Source: Acidobacteriota bacterium
Lineage (GTDB): Bacteria > Acidobacteriota > Vicinamibacteria > Vicinamibacterales > UBA2999
DNA length: 64,000 bases
Direction of reading: 5' to 3'
Assembly (NCBI GenBank): GCA_018000455.1
Contig: JAGNJW010000002.1
Location: 287,032-351,031, forward strand
Part shown: piece by piece, positions 55,757 to 64,000 of the stretch
Layout of the letters: every line of letters begins with the position of its first letter
How positions within the stretch are numbered: the first letter of the stretch is position 1
Notes under the pieces: model-generated
The model's database searches: none
Told to the model about the DNA's origin: nothing
The model's input: only the letters and a program-made list of their open reading frames with translations
Translations under genes and position numbers: made by a program

Positions 55757-58700
55757 ATGGCGCTCACACCTGGGACTCGCCTCGGCCCGTATGAAGTCAC
55801 CGCCCTCATCGGCGCGGGCGGCATGGGACGCGTCTACCGCGCGCGGGACACACACCTCGACCGTGATGTCGCGTTGAAGGTGCTGCCCGACGCGTTCACC
55901 AGCGATCCCGAGCGGCTCGCGCGGTTGCTGCGTGAAGCCAAAGTCCTCGCCGCGCTGAATCACCCCCACATCGCGCAGATCTACGGGCTCGAACACGCGG
56001 TCCCGCCGACCGGCGCAGGGCCGGCGGCGCAGGCGCTGGTCATGGAGTTCGTAGAGGGCGAAGACCTTTCGCAGCGGATCGCGCGCGGCCCGATGCCGCT
56101 GGACGAGGCGCTGCCCATCGCGCGGCAGATAGCCGAGGCGCTGGAAGCCGCCCACGAGCAGGGGATCATCCATCGCGACCTCAAGCCCGCGAACATCAAG
56201 GTGCGCGCCGACGGCACCGTGAAGGTGCTGGACTTCGGGCTGGCGAAGGCGCTCGACCCTGCCGTGGGCAGCGGGCCGGCCGCGGATGCACGGGCGCATT
56301 TGCCCACGATCACCTCGCCCGCCGAGACGATGCGCGGGGCGGTCCTGGGCACGGCAGCCTACATGTCGCCGGAACAGGCGCGGGGGAAGCCGGTCGACAG
56401 ACGGGCGGATATCTGGGCGTTCGGGTGTGTGTTCTTCGAAATGCTCACGGGGCGCCGCGCATTCCCGGGTGAGGACTTCGCTGAGACCCTCGCGGCGGTC
56501 GTCAAGTCCGAGCCTGACTGGAGTGCGCTGCACGACGACCTTCCGGCTGGACTGAAGGCCTACCTTCGCCGGTGTTTCCAGAAAGATCCGAAGCAGCGGG
56601 TGCAGTCCATCGGCGACGTGCGACTGGCGCTCGACGGCGCCTTCGACTCCCAGACTCGCCCGCCGACCGGTCAGGCTGCGGCACGGCATACGGGCTCCCT
56701 ATCGATTCGTTGGACGGTGGCGGCGAGCCTCGGTGCGGGCATCGTCGGCGCCGTATTCGCCACGCTGGCACCTTGGAGCAGCTCACCCCAACGCCCCGCG
56801 CTGGTTGTCCGATTCTCCATGACTCCAGGAGAGAGCGAACGGATCGCCGGAACCGATCAGCGAGCCGTCGCCATTTCGCCCGATGGGAGCCGCATCGCCT
56901 TTCTCGGACTGGTCGGCCAGCGGCGGCTGCTCTTCGTCAGGCCCCTGAATAGCCTCGACGCCACGACTGTGGAGGGCACGGACGGCGCTCGGAACCCATT
57001 TTTCTCCGCCGACGGCCGGTGGATCGGTTTCTACCTCGACCGTCGCCTTATGAAAGTGTCGATCGAGCGGAGTGGCGCACCTGTGGTCGTAGGCGCGATT
57101 CCCGCGCTGGACCACCTGGCCACTCGAGACATGGCCCTTCTCGAGTCGAACCCGTTCGGGATCAGCTGGGGTGTTGACGACGCCATCCTCGTCGGCCTGG
57201 GGAGCGAGGGCATCTGGCGGGTGCCAGCGGCAGGTGGACCAGCAGAGTCCGTCGTTTCGGTCGAGCCAGGCGAGTGGGCGCACGGTCCTCAATTGCTCCC
57301 CGATGGCGAATCGGTGCTGTACACGCTGCGGCCCCGGGGAACCACGAGCTGGGACGATGCGGAGGTCGTCGTCCAGTCGCTGAAGACGGGCGCGCGACAG
57401 GTGGTCGTGGAGCGTGGGCGTGACGCGCGCTATGTCTCAACCGGCCACGTCGTGTACGGCGTCGAGGGCGGGTTGTCAGCTATCGCCTACGACGCTCGTA
57501 CGCATCGGGTCACCAGCGCCCCGGGAAGACTCGTGGATGGTGTGGGATTCGCGGCGGGCGTTCCAGCCAGCGGTGCCGTGCAGTACGACGTCAGCGACAA
57601 TGGAACGCTCGTCTACGCCCCGGGCGCCGGGACCACTGACAACCTGGCGCTGCTGTGGGTGGATCGCCAGGGACACGAGGCGCCCATCGCACTGCCGGCC
57701 AAGCCATACGGGATCGTGCGCGTGTCGCCGGAGGGATCGCGCGCCGCCATGTCGATCTTCAACGGTGCGAACTGGGACGTCTGGACCGCCGAACTGGAAC
57801 GGGGCACGCTGAGTCCACTGGTGACCTCGCCGGCAGACGAGATCTCGCCGCTGTGGACGCGCGACGGCAATCGGGTGGTCTTCGCCTCCGGCCAGGAAAG
57901 CAGCTGGGGCTTCTATCAACGTGCTGCAGATGGCACCGGCCCCGTGGAACGCGTGATCGGCTTCGACAAGACCGTCAGCGTCCCGTCGCCATCGACGTGG
58001 TCACCCGACGGTCGGCTCCTGGCGTTCGAGTACTACTCCGCCTCCACCGGCTCATTCGACATCGGCCTGCTGTCGTTCGACGGAACACCTTCCTGGAAAC
58101 CGCTCATCAGCAGCGAACATGAAGAGGGCGCCCCCGTGATTGCGCCCAATGGACGCTGGATGGCCTACAGCTCCGTTGAGACCGGCCAGCGCCAGGTCTG
58201 GATTCAGCGATTTCCCGATCTCGGCGACCGCCGCCTCGTGTCCACCGGACGCGGCATGGACGCCGTCTGGTCCACCGATGGCCGCACGCTGTTCTTTCGT
58301 GGGGGCCCGAGCGTGCCTCCGAGCGAGATGACAGCTGTTCCCATCACGTACGATCCGGCGCTCTCGATTGGCCCGCCCACCGTACTCTTCGATCGCACCT
58401 ACTACCGCACGCCAGAGCCGATCCGGCGAATCGACCTGTCGCCCACGGATGGCCGGTTCCTGATGCTGGCGTCCCCGACGGCGACGGCGGCCGAGGGGAT
58501 GGGGCCCAGGTGGGAGTCGCTGATCGTGGTGCAAAACTGGTTCGAGGAGCTCAAGGTACGGGTCCAGGGCGGTGAGTGGATTCAAGGTTCACGGGGGTCT
58601 ATAATCCCGGCGTTCGCGTCAGGCGGGAGCGATGTCTCTCACACCCGGCACGCGCCTCGGCCCGTACGAAGTCACCGCCCTCATCGGCGAAGGCGGCATG

Positions 58701-59485
58701 GGACAGGTGTACCGCGCGCGGGACACGACGCTCCATCGCGATGTCGCGCTGAAGATTCTGCCCGACTCGTTCGCCGCCGACGAGGATCGCCTTGCGCGCT
58801 TCACTCGCGAAGCGCAAACACTGGCGGCACTGAGTCATCCCAACATCGCGCAGATCTACGGACTCGAGGAATCGCGCGGCGTCCGTGCGCTGGTGATGGA
58901 ACTCGTCGACGGCGACGATCTCTCGCAGCGCATCGCGCGTGGCGCGATTCCGCTCGACGAGGCATTGCCTATCGCGCGGCAGCTCGCCGAGGCACTCGAA
59001 GCCGCGCACGAACAAGGGATCATCCACCGCGATCTGAAACCGGCCAACATCAAGGTGCGCGCCGACGGCACGGTGAAGGTGCTGGACTTCGGGCTGGCCA
59101 AGACCTTGGAGCAGGGAACGGGGATCGGGGAACGGGGATCGGGGGACGCCGGCAACACCCCCACTATCACCTCACCAGCACAGACGATGCGCGGGGTCAT
59201 TCTTGGCACGGCGGCCTATATGTCGCCGGAGCAGGCGCGTGGGACACCGCTCGACCGGCGCACCGACGTCTGGGCGTTCGGGTGCGTGTTCTACGAGATG
59301 CTCACGGGCCGCCGCGCCTTCGGTGGCGGCGATGCCAGCGAGACGATAGCGGCCGTTCTACGCGACTCGCCGGACTGGGCACACCTGCCGTCAACGACAC
59401 ACGGTGCGCTGCGCCGGTTGCTGCGCCGCTGCCTCGTGAAGCGGGCGGATCACCGGTTGGCGCACATCGCCGACGCCAAGCTTGA
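55757..59485 (+). CDS. Ser/Thr protein kinase with TolB-like propeller; natural stop lost, long read-through tail
   Basis: A 1242-codon frame. The kinase domain is about 11-270 with LIGAGGMGRVYRARD, K41 (DVALKVLP), HRDLKPAN (D141), LDFGLAK (D159) and the activation segment ending GTAAYMSPEQ. A membrane helix (about 318-340, WTVAASLGAGIVGAVFATLAP) separates it from an extracytoplasmic six-bladed TolB/WD40-like propeller (about 360-930). The family usually ends soon after NWFEELK; here that phrase is at residue 927 and no stop follows. The frame runs on for about 300 Arg-rich residues through the next gene in another phase, so the tail is almost surely not selected. A CAG at 58565-58567 lies where a TAG would end it. 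Confidence 0.88.
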   Translation: MALTPGTRLGPYEVTALIGAGGMGRVYRARDTHLDRDVALKVLPDAFTSDPERLARLLREAKVLAALNHPHIAQIYGLEHAVPPTGAGPAAQALVMEFVEGEDLSQRIARGPMPLDEALPIARQIAEALEAAHEQGIIHRDLKPANIKVRADGTVKVLDFGLAKALDPAVGSGPAADARAHLPTITSPAETMRGAVLGTAAYMSPEQARGKPVDRRADIWAFGCVFFEMLTGRRAFPGEDFAETLAAVVKSEPDWSALHDDLPAGLKAYLRRCFQKDPKQRVQSIGDVRLALDGAFDSQTRPPTGQAAARHTGSLSIRWTVAASLGAGIVGAVFATLAPWSSSPQRPALVVRFSMTPGESERIAGTDQRAVAISPDGSRIAFLGLVGQRRLLFVRPLNSLDATTVEGTDGARNPFFSADGRWIGFYLDRRLMKVSIERSGAPVVVGAIPALDHLATRDMALLESNPFGISWGVDDAILVGLGSEGIWRVPAAGGPAESVVSVEPGEWAHGPQLLPDGESVLYTLRPRGTTSWDDAEVVVQSLKTGARQVVVERGRDARYVSTGHVVYGVEGGLSAIAYDARTHRVTSAPGRLVDGVGFAAGVPASGAVQYDVSDNGTLVYAPGAGTTDNLALLWVDRQGHEAPIALPAKPYGIVRVSPEGSRAAMSIFNGANWDVWTAELERGTLSPLVTSPADEISPLWTRDGNRVVFASGQESSWGFYQRAADGTGPVERVIGFDKTVSVPSPSTWSPDGRLLAFEYYSASTGSFDIGLLSFDGTPSWKPLISSEHEEGAPVIAPNGRWMAYSSVETGQRQVWIQRFPDLGDRRLVSTGRGMDAVWSTDGRTLFFRGGPSVPPSEMTAVPITYDPALSIGPPTVLFDRTYYRTPEPIRRIDLSPTDGRFLMLASPTATAAEGMGPRWESLIVVQNWFEELKVRVQGGEWIQGSRGSIIPAFASGGSDVSHTRHAPRPVRSHRPHRRRRHGTGVPRAGHDAPSRCRAEDSARLVRRRRGSPCALHSRSANTGGTESSQHRADLRTRGIARRPCAGDGTRRRRRSLAAHRAWRDSARRGIAYRAAARRGTRSRARTRDHPPRSETGQHQGARRRHGEGAGLRAGQDLGAGNGDRGTGIGGRRQHPHYHLTSTDDARGHSWHGGLYVAGAGAWDTARPAHRRLGVRVRVLRDAHGPPRLRWRRCQRDDSGRSTRLAGLGTPAVNDTRCAAPVAAPLPREAGGSPVGAHRRRQA
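58600..58605 (+). promoter_or_regulatory. -10 element TATAAT for kinase 2
   Basis: A consensus TATAAT lies 26 bases before the ATG at 58632 and inside the read-through tail of kinase 1. The best -35 at 17-bp spacing is TGGATT (58577-58582), three of six matches. GCGGGAG is the ribosome site. Confidence 0.55.
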
Positions 59486-61352
59486 GTTGGACGAGGCCCA
59501 AGCCGAGCCGGAGTTCGCGCGACGAAGCACTTCAGGCGGCAGCAACCTGGCGCGCATGGTCGCAGTTGGCCTCGTCTGCGCCCTAGCCGGGGCGGCACTG
59601 GCGGCGGCCATCGTGTGGCCTCGCAAGGACGGCGCGCCGCCATCGGTGTCGCGATTCGTCGTGTCGGCCGCCGAGGGCGAAGTCTTGACCAACGACTTGG
59701 CGGTCTCTCCGGACGGCCGCACGATCGTCCACCGCGCCGAGCAGGCAGGACGGGCGCGCCTCTTCCGCCGCGACTTGAGCGAACTCGATGAGACGGCCAT
59801 CGACGGCACCGACGGCGCAGAGAACGTGTTCTTCTCTTCAGATGGCCGGTGGATCGGCTTCTGGGCGGGCGGCGCGATGAAGAAGATTTCCGTGTCGGGG
59901 GGACCGCCCGTCGAAATCGGCGTCACACCGCGGCCCTACGGCGCGAGCTGGGGTGCCGACGACACAATTCTCTTCGGCAGCATCACGCCGGCCGGCGCGC
60001 TCTATCGCCTCCCGGCCAGCGGTGGCCAGCCCGAGGTGGTGCTCGAGCCCGGGTTCCCGGATACGGAGAATCGCACCATCTTGTGGCCCAGCCGCCTGCC
60101 CGACCGGCGCGGCCTGTTGATCACGTTCTCACGAGGGCCAGGCATGGAGAACAAGTGGATCGCCGTCGTGCCGCCCGAAGGCTCGGCTCCGCGCGAGCTT
60201 CTGCCCGGTGCGTCGGCGCGATACGTCCCGACAGGGCACATCCTGTTCGCGCGGGAATCGGCGCTATGGGCCGCGCCCTTCGACCTGAAGCGGCTGGAAG
60301 TGACGGGTGAAGCACGGCCAGTGGCCTCCGGCCTCAGCCAGACAGAATCCACCGGCGCCGCCGGCTTCGACGTGTCGCAGGATGGGCTGCTCGTCTATCG
60401 AGGCACGGGAGAGACGGCGGCGGACCTGCTTCGCCCGGTATGGGTGACCCGTCGAGGCGAAGAACAGGCGCTCACGGTCGAATCGGGTTCGTACCGCCAG
60501 GTCCGAATCTCGCCCGACGGCCGTTCGGCGGCGTTCGGGAGCGTCGACGGCGGCGGCGACATCTGGGTCTGGCACTTCGAACGCCAGGTGATGGACCGGG
60601 TGACCGCTTTTGCCGGCCAGGATTCCCGGCCCGTCTGGTCGCCCGACGGCCGTCGCGTGTTCCACTCCTCGAGGCGGCGCGCGCTGCCAGAGGTCTATTC
60701 GGTGCCGTCCAGCGGTGGCGAGGCCCGACTGGAACTCGGCAGCGAACAGGGTGTCCCGCTTCGTGTGGGCCTGGTGCCAACGTCGGTGTCCCCTGATGGC
60801 CGCTGGCTGGTGGCGCACGAAGACAACGTCGGCAGTCATCGGCTGCGCATTGTGCCAATCGGCGAGGGCGCTGCCGATAGAGCCGAACGCGCGATTGACT
60901 CGACGTCGAACGAGCGCTTCGGCGTGGTCTCTCCGGACGGGCGTCTCATCGCCTACGAGTCCGACCAGCAGGCACCAGGGCGACAGTACGACATCTACGT
61001 GCGTCCGTTCCCGGACGTGGACCGAGAGCGTCAGCTGGTGTCGAGTGGAGGCGGCCGGATGCCCGTCTGGGGACCGGATGGACGCGAGCTGTTCTTCGTG
61101 AGCGGGAATACGTTGATGCGAGTGCCTATCGACCCCTCGGCAGACGGGTTCGCCACCGGCGCGCCGAATCGACTCTTCGAGGGCGACTACTACTTCGACA
61201 CCGACTCCTTCACCTTCGACATCGCACCGGACGGCACCCGCTTCCTGATGCTGAAGCGAGTTGGAGCGGCTGCTCCGACGGCCGAAGGCCAGCGACTTGT
61301 GGTCGTGCTGAACTGGACCGACGAGCTGAACGCCAAGGCGCCCATTCCATGA
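58632..61352 (+). CDS. Ser/Thr protein kinase with TolB-like propeller
   Basis: A 906-residue paralogue of the previous gene with the same plan: kinase domain about 11-275 (K41, D134 in HRDLKPAN, DFG at 152-154, GTAAYMSPEQARG), one membrane helix near 303-325 (VAVGLVCALAGAALAAAIVW) and a TolB-like propeller to about 890. It ends properly at TDELNAKAPIP. The kinase faces the cytoplasm and the propeller the periplasm, so it may sense a ligand there. The DNA near its start is nearly identical to kinase 1, a tandem duplication. A 14-bp tandem repeat interrupts the linker after the DFG region. GCGGGAG precedes the ATG. Confidence 0.94.
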   Translation: MSLTPGTRLGPYEVTALIGEGGMGQVYRARDTTLHRDVALKILPDSFAADEDRLARFTREAQTLAALSHPNIAQIYGLEESRGVRALVMELVDGDDLSQRIARGAIPLDEALPIARQLAEALEAAHEQGIIHRDLKPANIKVRADGTVKVLDFGLAKTLEQGTGIGERGSGDAGNTPTITSPAQTMRGVILGTAAYMSPEQARGTPLDRRTDVWAFGCVFYEMLTGRRAFGGGDASETIAAVLRDSPDWAHLPSTTHGALRRLLRRCLVKRADHRLAHIADAKLELDEAQAEPEFARRSTSGGSNLARMVAVGLVCALAGAALAAAIVWPRKDGAPPSVSRFVVSAAEGEVLTNDLAVSPDGRTIVHRAEQAGRARLFRRDLSELDETAIDGTDGAENVFFSSDGRWIGFWAGGAMKKISVSGGPPVEIGVTPRPYGASWGADDTILFGSITPAGALYRLPASGGQPEVVLEPGFPDTENRTILWPSRLPDRRGLLITFSRGPGMENKWIAVVPPEGSAPRELLPGASARYVPTGHILFARESALWAAPFDLKRLEVTGEARPVASGLSQTESTGAAGFDVSQDGLLVYRGTGETAADLLRPVWVTRRGEEQALTVESGSYRQVRISPDGRSAAFGSVDGGGDIWVWHFERQVMDRVTAFAGQDSRPVWSPDGRRVFHSSRRRALPEVYSVPSSGGEARLELGSEQGVPLRVGLVPTSVSPDGRWLVAHEDNVGSHRLRIVPIGEGAADRAERAIDSTSNERFGVVSPDGRLIAYESDQQAPGRQYDIYVRPFPDVDRERQLVSSGGGRMPVWGPDGRELFFVSGNTLMRVPIDPSADGFATGAPNRLFEGDYYFDTDSFTFDIAPDGTRFLMLKRVGAAAPTAEGQRLVVVLNWTDELNAKAPIP
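59114..59141 (+). repeat. Perfect 14-bp tandem repeat inside kinase 2
   Basis: GGGAACGGGGATCG is repeated twice without change (59114-59127, 59128-59141), followed by GGGGACG. It encodes a Gly/Glu-rich linker in the kinase activation region and is absent from kinase 1 at the matching place. Confidence 0.85.
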
Positions 61353-61482
61353 GTCGAGGCGGCGCTCCACGGCCGGGACTGTCACGTTTGCGCTGAGACC
61401 ATGGCTAATGTGGGCATCTTTGACCATGGCCAAGGAGACGTCGTTGCGTCGCTGAAGAAGCGACCGAGTCACGGAGGTTACG

Positions 61483-61896
61483 ATGTCGATCGAAAAGAAC
61501 AAACAGGTGGTTCGCCGCTGGATCGACGCTGGCGTCAACGGGGGCGACTTGTCTGTCGCGGACGAGCTCTTTGAAGCGGACGTTTTGGCCCACGCGCCGG
61601 AGGGTGACGTTCGAGGAGTCGATGAGGGGCCCAAAGCCTCCGTGGAGATGCTCCGCGGCGCTTTCCCCGATCTTCATTTCGCAATAGAGGACTTGATTGG
61701 AGAGGGCGACAAAGTCGCTGCTCTTTTCGTAGCGCAAGGGAGCCACCGGGGAGACTTCATGGGGATCGCGCCCACAGGCAGGTCTGTCTCATTCAAAGGG
61801 ATGTACGTCTACCGGCTGTCTGCAGGACGTATCGCCGAAGTGTGGGTTTCGCTGGACGCACTGGGCCTCTTGGGGCAGCTTGGTGCAACTCGGTAA
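61483..61896 (+). CDS. SnoaL-like ester cyclase family protein
   Basis: A 137-residue SnoaL/NTF2-fold protein. VVRRWIDAGVNGGDLSVADE and FEADVLAHAPEGDVRG are the conical-fold start, FPDLHFAIEDLIGEGDKVAA the central sheet, GDFMGIAPTGRSVSFKGMYV the usual SnoaL loop and RIAEVWVSLDALGLLGQLG the end. Members include polyketide cyclases and many uncharacterised enzymes. GGAGG is eight bases before the ATG. It is convergent with the peptidase gene downstream. Confidence 0.88.
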   Translation: MSIEKNKQVVRRWIDAGVNGGDLSVADELFEADVLAHAPEGDVRGVDEGPKASVEMLRGAFPDLHFAIEDLIGEGDKVAALFVAQGSHRGDFMGIAPTGRSVSFKGMYVYRLSAGRIAEVWVSLDALGLLGQLGATR

Positions 61897-61945
61897 GAGC
61901 TCGTATTCGTGTTGACGGCGACGGGCGCCGCCGTCGCAACTCGCG

Positions 61946-63718
61946 TCATGGCACCGGAGGCTTCGTCACCAGCCGCTCGAGCTCTGCGGTCGCCCAGCCG
62001 TATTCGACGTACTGTCGTTCACCTCGGGTCTTCACCCAGGTCAGATGTTCGATGGCGTCGTCCCGCCGGCCGTCGATGCTGGCCACGAGTCCCACGTAGG
62101 CGTGAGCTTCGGTGCGTTCGCCGTCCGATGTCGCGGCGTCGATCAGCCCGGGGGCCGGCAACCGCCCGTTCAGGAACGCCACAATCGGCGCCGGCCACTT
62201 CGCGCCGGTGGTCGCCTTCGTGACGTCGGCGAGGAGCGCGGTCGCCTCGTCCTGACGCTTGTCCCGCCACAGTCCCAGAACGCCGGCGAAGGCTGCGTAC
62301 GGGCTGCTCGGTTCGCTCCACCCGACCTTGGCCAGGTAGGCCCGGGCGGCACTGGCGGTGTAGACGCCGTAGCCAAGGCGAAACGCCTCGTAGGCGCGAC
62401 TGAGGTCCCAGCCCGCCCGCGCGTCGAGAACACGCAACCGGGTGAACGCGGCCGTGGCCTCGGCCCAGTTGGCCTGCGCCATGTGTACTCGCCCAAGCTC
62501 GAAGAGCAGCAGCGGCGACGGCGTCCTCGAGGTTGCCGCGCGGGCTAGCCTGTCGGCGGCGTCCGGCAGGCGCCCTGACTGCCGCAGCGCGTCGGCCTCC
62601 GCGCGCAGGGAGTCGACGCTTCTCGGCTCGCTGGCCGTGGCCAGCACGGTGAGGGCGTCGGGTGCGCGGTCCTGTGCCAGACGCAGCCGGGCCACTGCGG
62701 TCCGAAGTCCGTCGTCGTCCGGGAACCGAGCGACGGCCTTCTTCAACAGGTCATCTGCGCCGTCGACGTCGCCGATTCGGAGCAGCAGGTCGGCGTGAAG
62801 GTTGGCAACCTGCCGATCCGTCATTCTCAGCACTGTGCTGGCACGATCGCTCACGGGCGGCGCCGGAGGCAGAAGCACCGGCAACGTCGAACGGCGCGCG
62901 TAGTTGGTGAGGCTGGCCGTCATCCCGTCCACGGTCATACCGAAGGTCTTCTGCACAGCGCTATCGACGTCGGCGCCCGTCGTGAGCTCCGTCAGCAGCG
63001 ACAGCAAGCCCCGTCGCCTCTCGGGATCCATCAGGAAGTAGTGCGCCATCAGCCACGCGCTCGCGTAGAACCTCGAGGGCAGTTCGCGTTGCCACTTGGC
63101 GGCGCTGGCCGAGTTCAGCATGTCGCGAAGCGGCAGCAGGCCGTCGGCACGAACCGAATCGAGTCGATGTTGAATCGGCCGGCCGATGACCGCGCGGCCG
63201 TCGGAGGCCGTGCCCGCGAACGCACCGAAGAGCTCCGCGACGCCCTCGTTGTACCAGTGCGGCATCACCGGAAAGGTGCGGGCCAGAATCTCGTGCATGT
63301 ACTCGTGAAAGACCAGCCCATACGTGGACGCCGGGTGACCGCCATAGCCCATCACCAGCAGCGTCGCGTCGCCCGCCGACAGCGCGTACCCACCCACCCA
63401 GTCCTGGCGCCGCCCGCCGCTCAGCGGCTTGAAGGAGTTGAAGCCGGCCGGCGAGAAGACGACCACTGTCGTTGGCACGAGCGGCTCGAGGCGCGCTGCC
63501 GGGAACACCTCGTGAACGGCCGCCCGGAACGCGTCGACCTTCTCTGCGATCTCCCGGACCCGTCCGTCGTTCCCTTCGGCCACGACCGTGAACGCGTCGG
63601 TCGTCAGTTGACGCCACGAGCGATTCAGCGTGTCGGCCGGCTGCGCCCGAGGGCTGGCGAGGGCGAGGGCGAGCGCGGGGGCCACAACCGCCGGAAGCAG
63701 CGAACGCCTCGCGCGCAT
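61946..63718 (-). CDS. Secreted HExxH peptidase (gluzincin) with TPR-like C-terminal half
   Basis: A 590-residue protein with a signal peptide (LLPAVVAPALALALASPRAQ). The N-terminal half has the zinc motif LVFHEYMHEILARTF (HExxH) and the downstream Glu in YNEGVAELFGAF, the gluzincin pattern of the peptidase MA family. The C-terminal half (about 285-590) is alpha-helical with TPR-like repeats (LHADLLLRIGDVDGADDLLK, LLLFELGRVHMAQANWAEAT, AYVGLVASIDGRRDDAIEHL). It is probably a periplasmic or secreted protease that uses the repeats for contact. ATG at 63718 is used because the signal peptide starts there. Confidence 0.88.
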   Translation of the reverse strand: MRARRSLLPAVVAPALALALASPRAQPADTLNRSWRQLTTDAFTVVAEGNDGRVREIAEKVDAFRAAVHEVFPAARLEPLVPTTVVVFSPAGFNSFKPLSGGRRQDWVGGYALSAGDATLLVMGYGGHPASTYGLVFHEYMHEILARTFPVMPHWYNEGVAELFGAFAGTASDGRAVIGRPIQHRLDSVRADGLLPLRDMLNSASAAKWQRELPSRFYASAWLMAHYFLMDPERRRGLLSLLTELTTGADVDSAVQKTFGMTVDGMTASLTNYARRSTLPVLLPPAPPVSDRASTVLRMTDRQVANLHADLLLRIGDVDGADDLLKKAVARFPDDDGLRTAVARLRLAQDRAPDALTVLATASEPRSVDSLRAEADALRQSGRLPDAADRLARAATSRTPSPLLLFELGRVHMAQANWAEATAAFTRLRVLDARAGWDLSRAYEAFRLGYGVYTASAARAYLAKVGWSEPSSPYAAFAGVLGLWRDKRQDEATALLADVTKATTGAKWPAPIVAFLNGRLPAPGLIDAATSDGERTEAHAYVGLVASIDGRRDDAIEHLTWVKTRGERQYVEYGWATAELERLVTKPPVP

Positions 63719-63874
63719 GCGGACATCCTGCGCGCGATTCGGCCGTGGCGCAAGCGCCGTTCCTTGCGGACCGAGCGAGCGAAATCCACCCCGCCAACCG
63801 CCCCATGTTTTGCCGATTCTTAACGGCGGCCGTCGGAGCCCCGGGCGCGCCGCAGCGTCAGCGCGCCGAACGTC

Positions 63875-64000
63875 TAGTGTCCTGTAACCGTAGAAGCTGA
63901 AACAAATGGCGCGGCCCACTCGTACTCCTTTACAAGGAGGCGAGCATGCGAAAGGGACGCCCGAAGGTTGCGTTGATCTTGACGACGGAGGAGCGGCACC
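63875..64000 (+). mobile_element. Left end of an IS630-type insertion sequence (partial)
   Basis: A TA at 63875-63876, the IS630 target dinucleotide, is followed by GTGTCCTGTAACCG and the transposase start, then the window ends. The terminal repeat boundary is inferred from position only; the other end is not visible. Confidence 0.6.
63946..64000 (+). CDS. IS630-family transposase, N-terminal fragment
   Basis: ATG at 63946 preceded by AAGGAGG (63934-63940). The eighteen residues visible (MRKGRPKVALILTTEERH) match the start of IS630-type transposases, which open with GRPKxxLxLTxEER before a helix-turn-helix. Truncated by the window edge, so integrity and DDE motif cannot be checked. Confidence 0.65.
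   Translation, partial: MRKGRPKVALILTTEERH

Overview
The window is GC-rich (roughly two thirds G+C by eye), densely coded on both strands, and carries no rRNA, no intact tRNA and no CRISPR array. Several contents fit Acidobacteriota, most likely the Vicinamibacteria: two tandem Ser/Thr kinases of the Pkn type fused to TolB/WD40-like propellers, a TonB receptor with a carboxypeptidase-regulatory-like N-terminus, secreted PQQ enzymes, fibronectin-III modules, and many secreted or lipoprotein hydrolases. That placement is inference; no marker gene is present to settle it.

Layout. 1-2.4 kb: the 3' end of an Lhr-type helicase, a wrecked nei-type DNA glycosylase, fdhD and a receiver protein, then divergent yajQ. 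3-10.6 kb: an FN3 secreted protein, an SDR, a Tat-exported zinc-ribbon protein, OsmC, a truncated globin, an RlmI-type methyltransferase, a PaaI thioesterase and a HupE/UreJ membrane protein. 10.7-14.4 kb: an NHL propeller, a cytochrome c, small zinc ribbons and a barrel-like protein. 14.4-22.2 kb: a GSA-type aminotransferase, an unusual Nramp relative, and a tight glcD-glcE-glcF-larA operon, which looks like a unit that racemizes and oxidizes 2-hydroxy acids. 22.3-33.7 kb: a prolyl oligopeptidase/D-aminoacylase pair, CapA, an unrecognised 434-residue protein, a sorbosone-dehydrogenase-type protein and an EAL-HDOD protein. 33.8-46 kb: a PQQ dehydrogenase, an ArsR-SRPBCC pair, a TonB receptor, a subtilase followed by a free-standing propeptide-like protein, an MBL hydrolase, a PilZ protein and RidA. 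46-50 kb: an SQR-like flavoprotein with a 54-residue partner, divergent from two membrane proteins, then an ECF sigma factor with a fused zinc anti-sigma domain. 50.3-55.6 kb: an accessory stretch that looks less GC-rich by eye, with a P1B ATPase, an acetate kinase ruin, a cardiolipin synthase, a tRNA-like 3' remnant and a UPF0175/PIN toxin-antitoxin pair. 55.7-64 kb: the two kinases, a SnoaL protein, an HExxH peptidase and the start of an IS630-type element.

Two patterns run across the window. First, at least eleven genes have a TANNNT hexamer 6-8 nt before the start codon, mostly without a Shine-Dalgarno sequence, so they are probably leaderless; genes inside operons or with longer leaders carry GGAGG-type sites. 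Second, several genes (nei, an SGNH hydrolase, a phosphodiester glycosidase, acetate kinase) survive as N- and C-terminal pieces with the middle missing, which points to erosion by internal deletion, or possibly to assembly artefacts.
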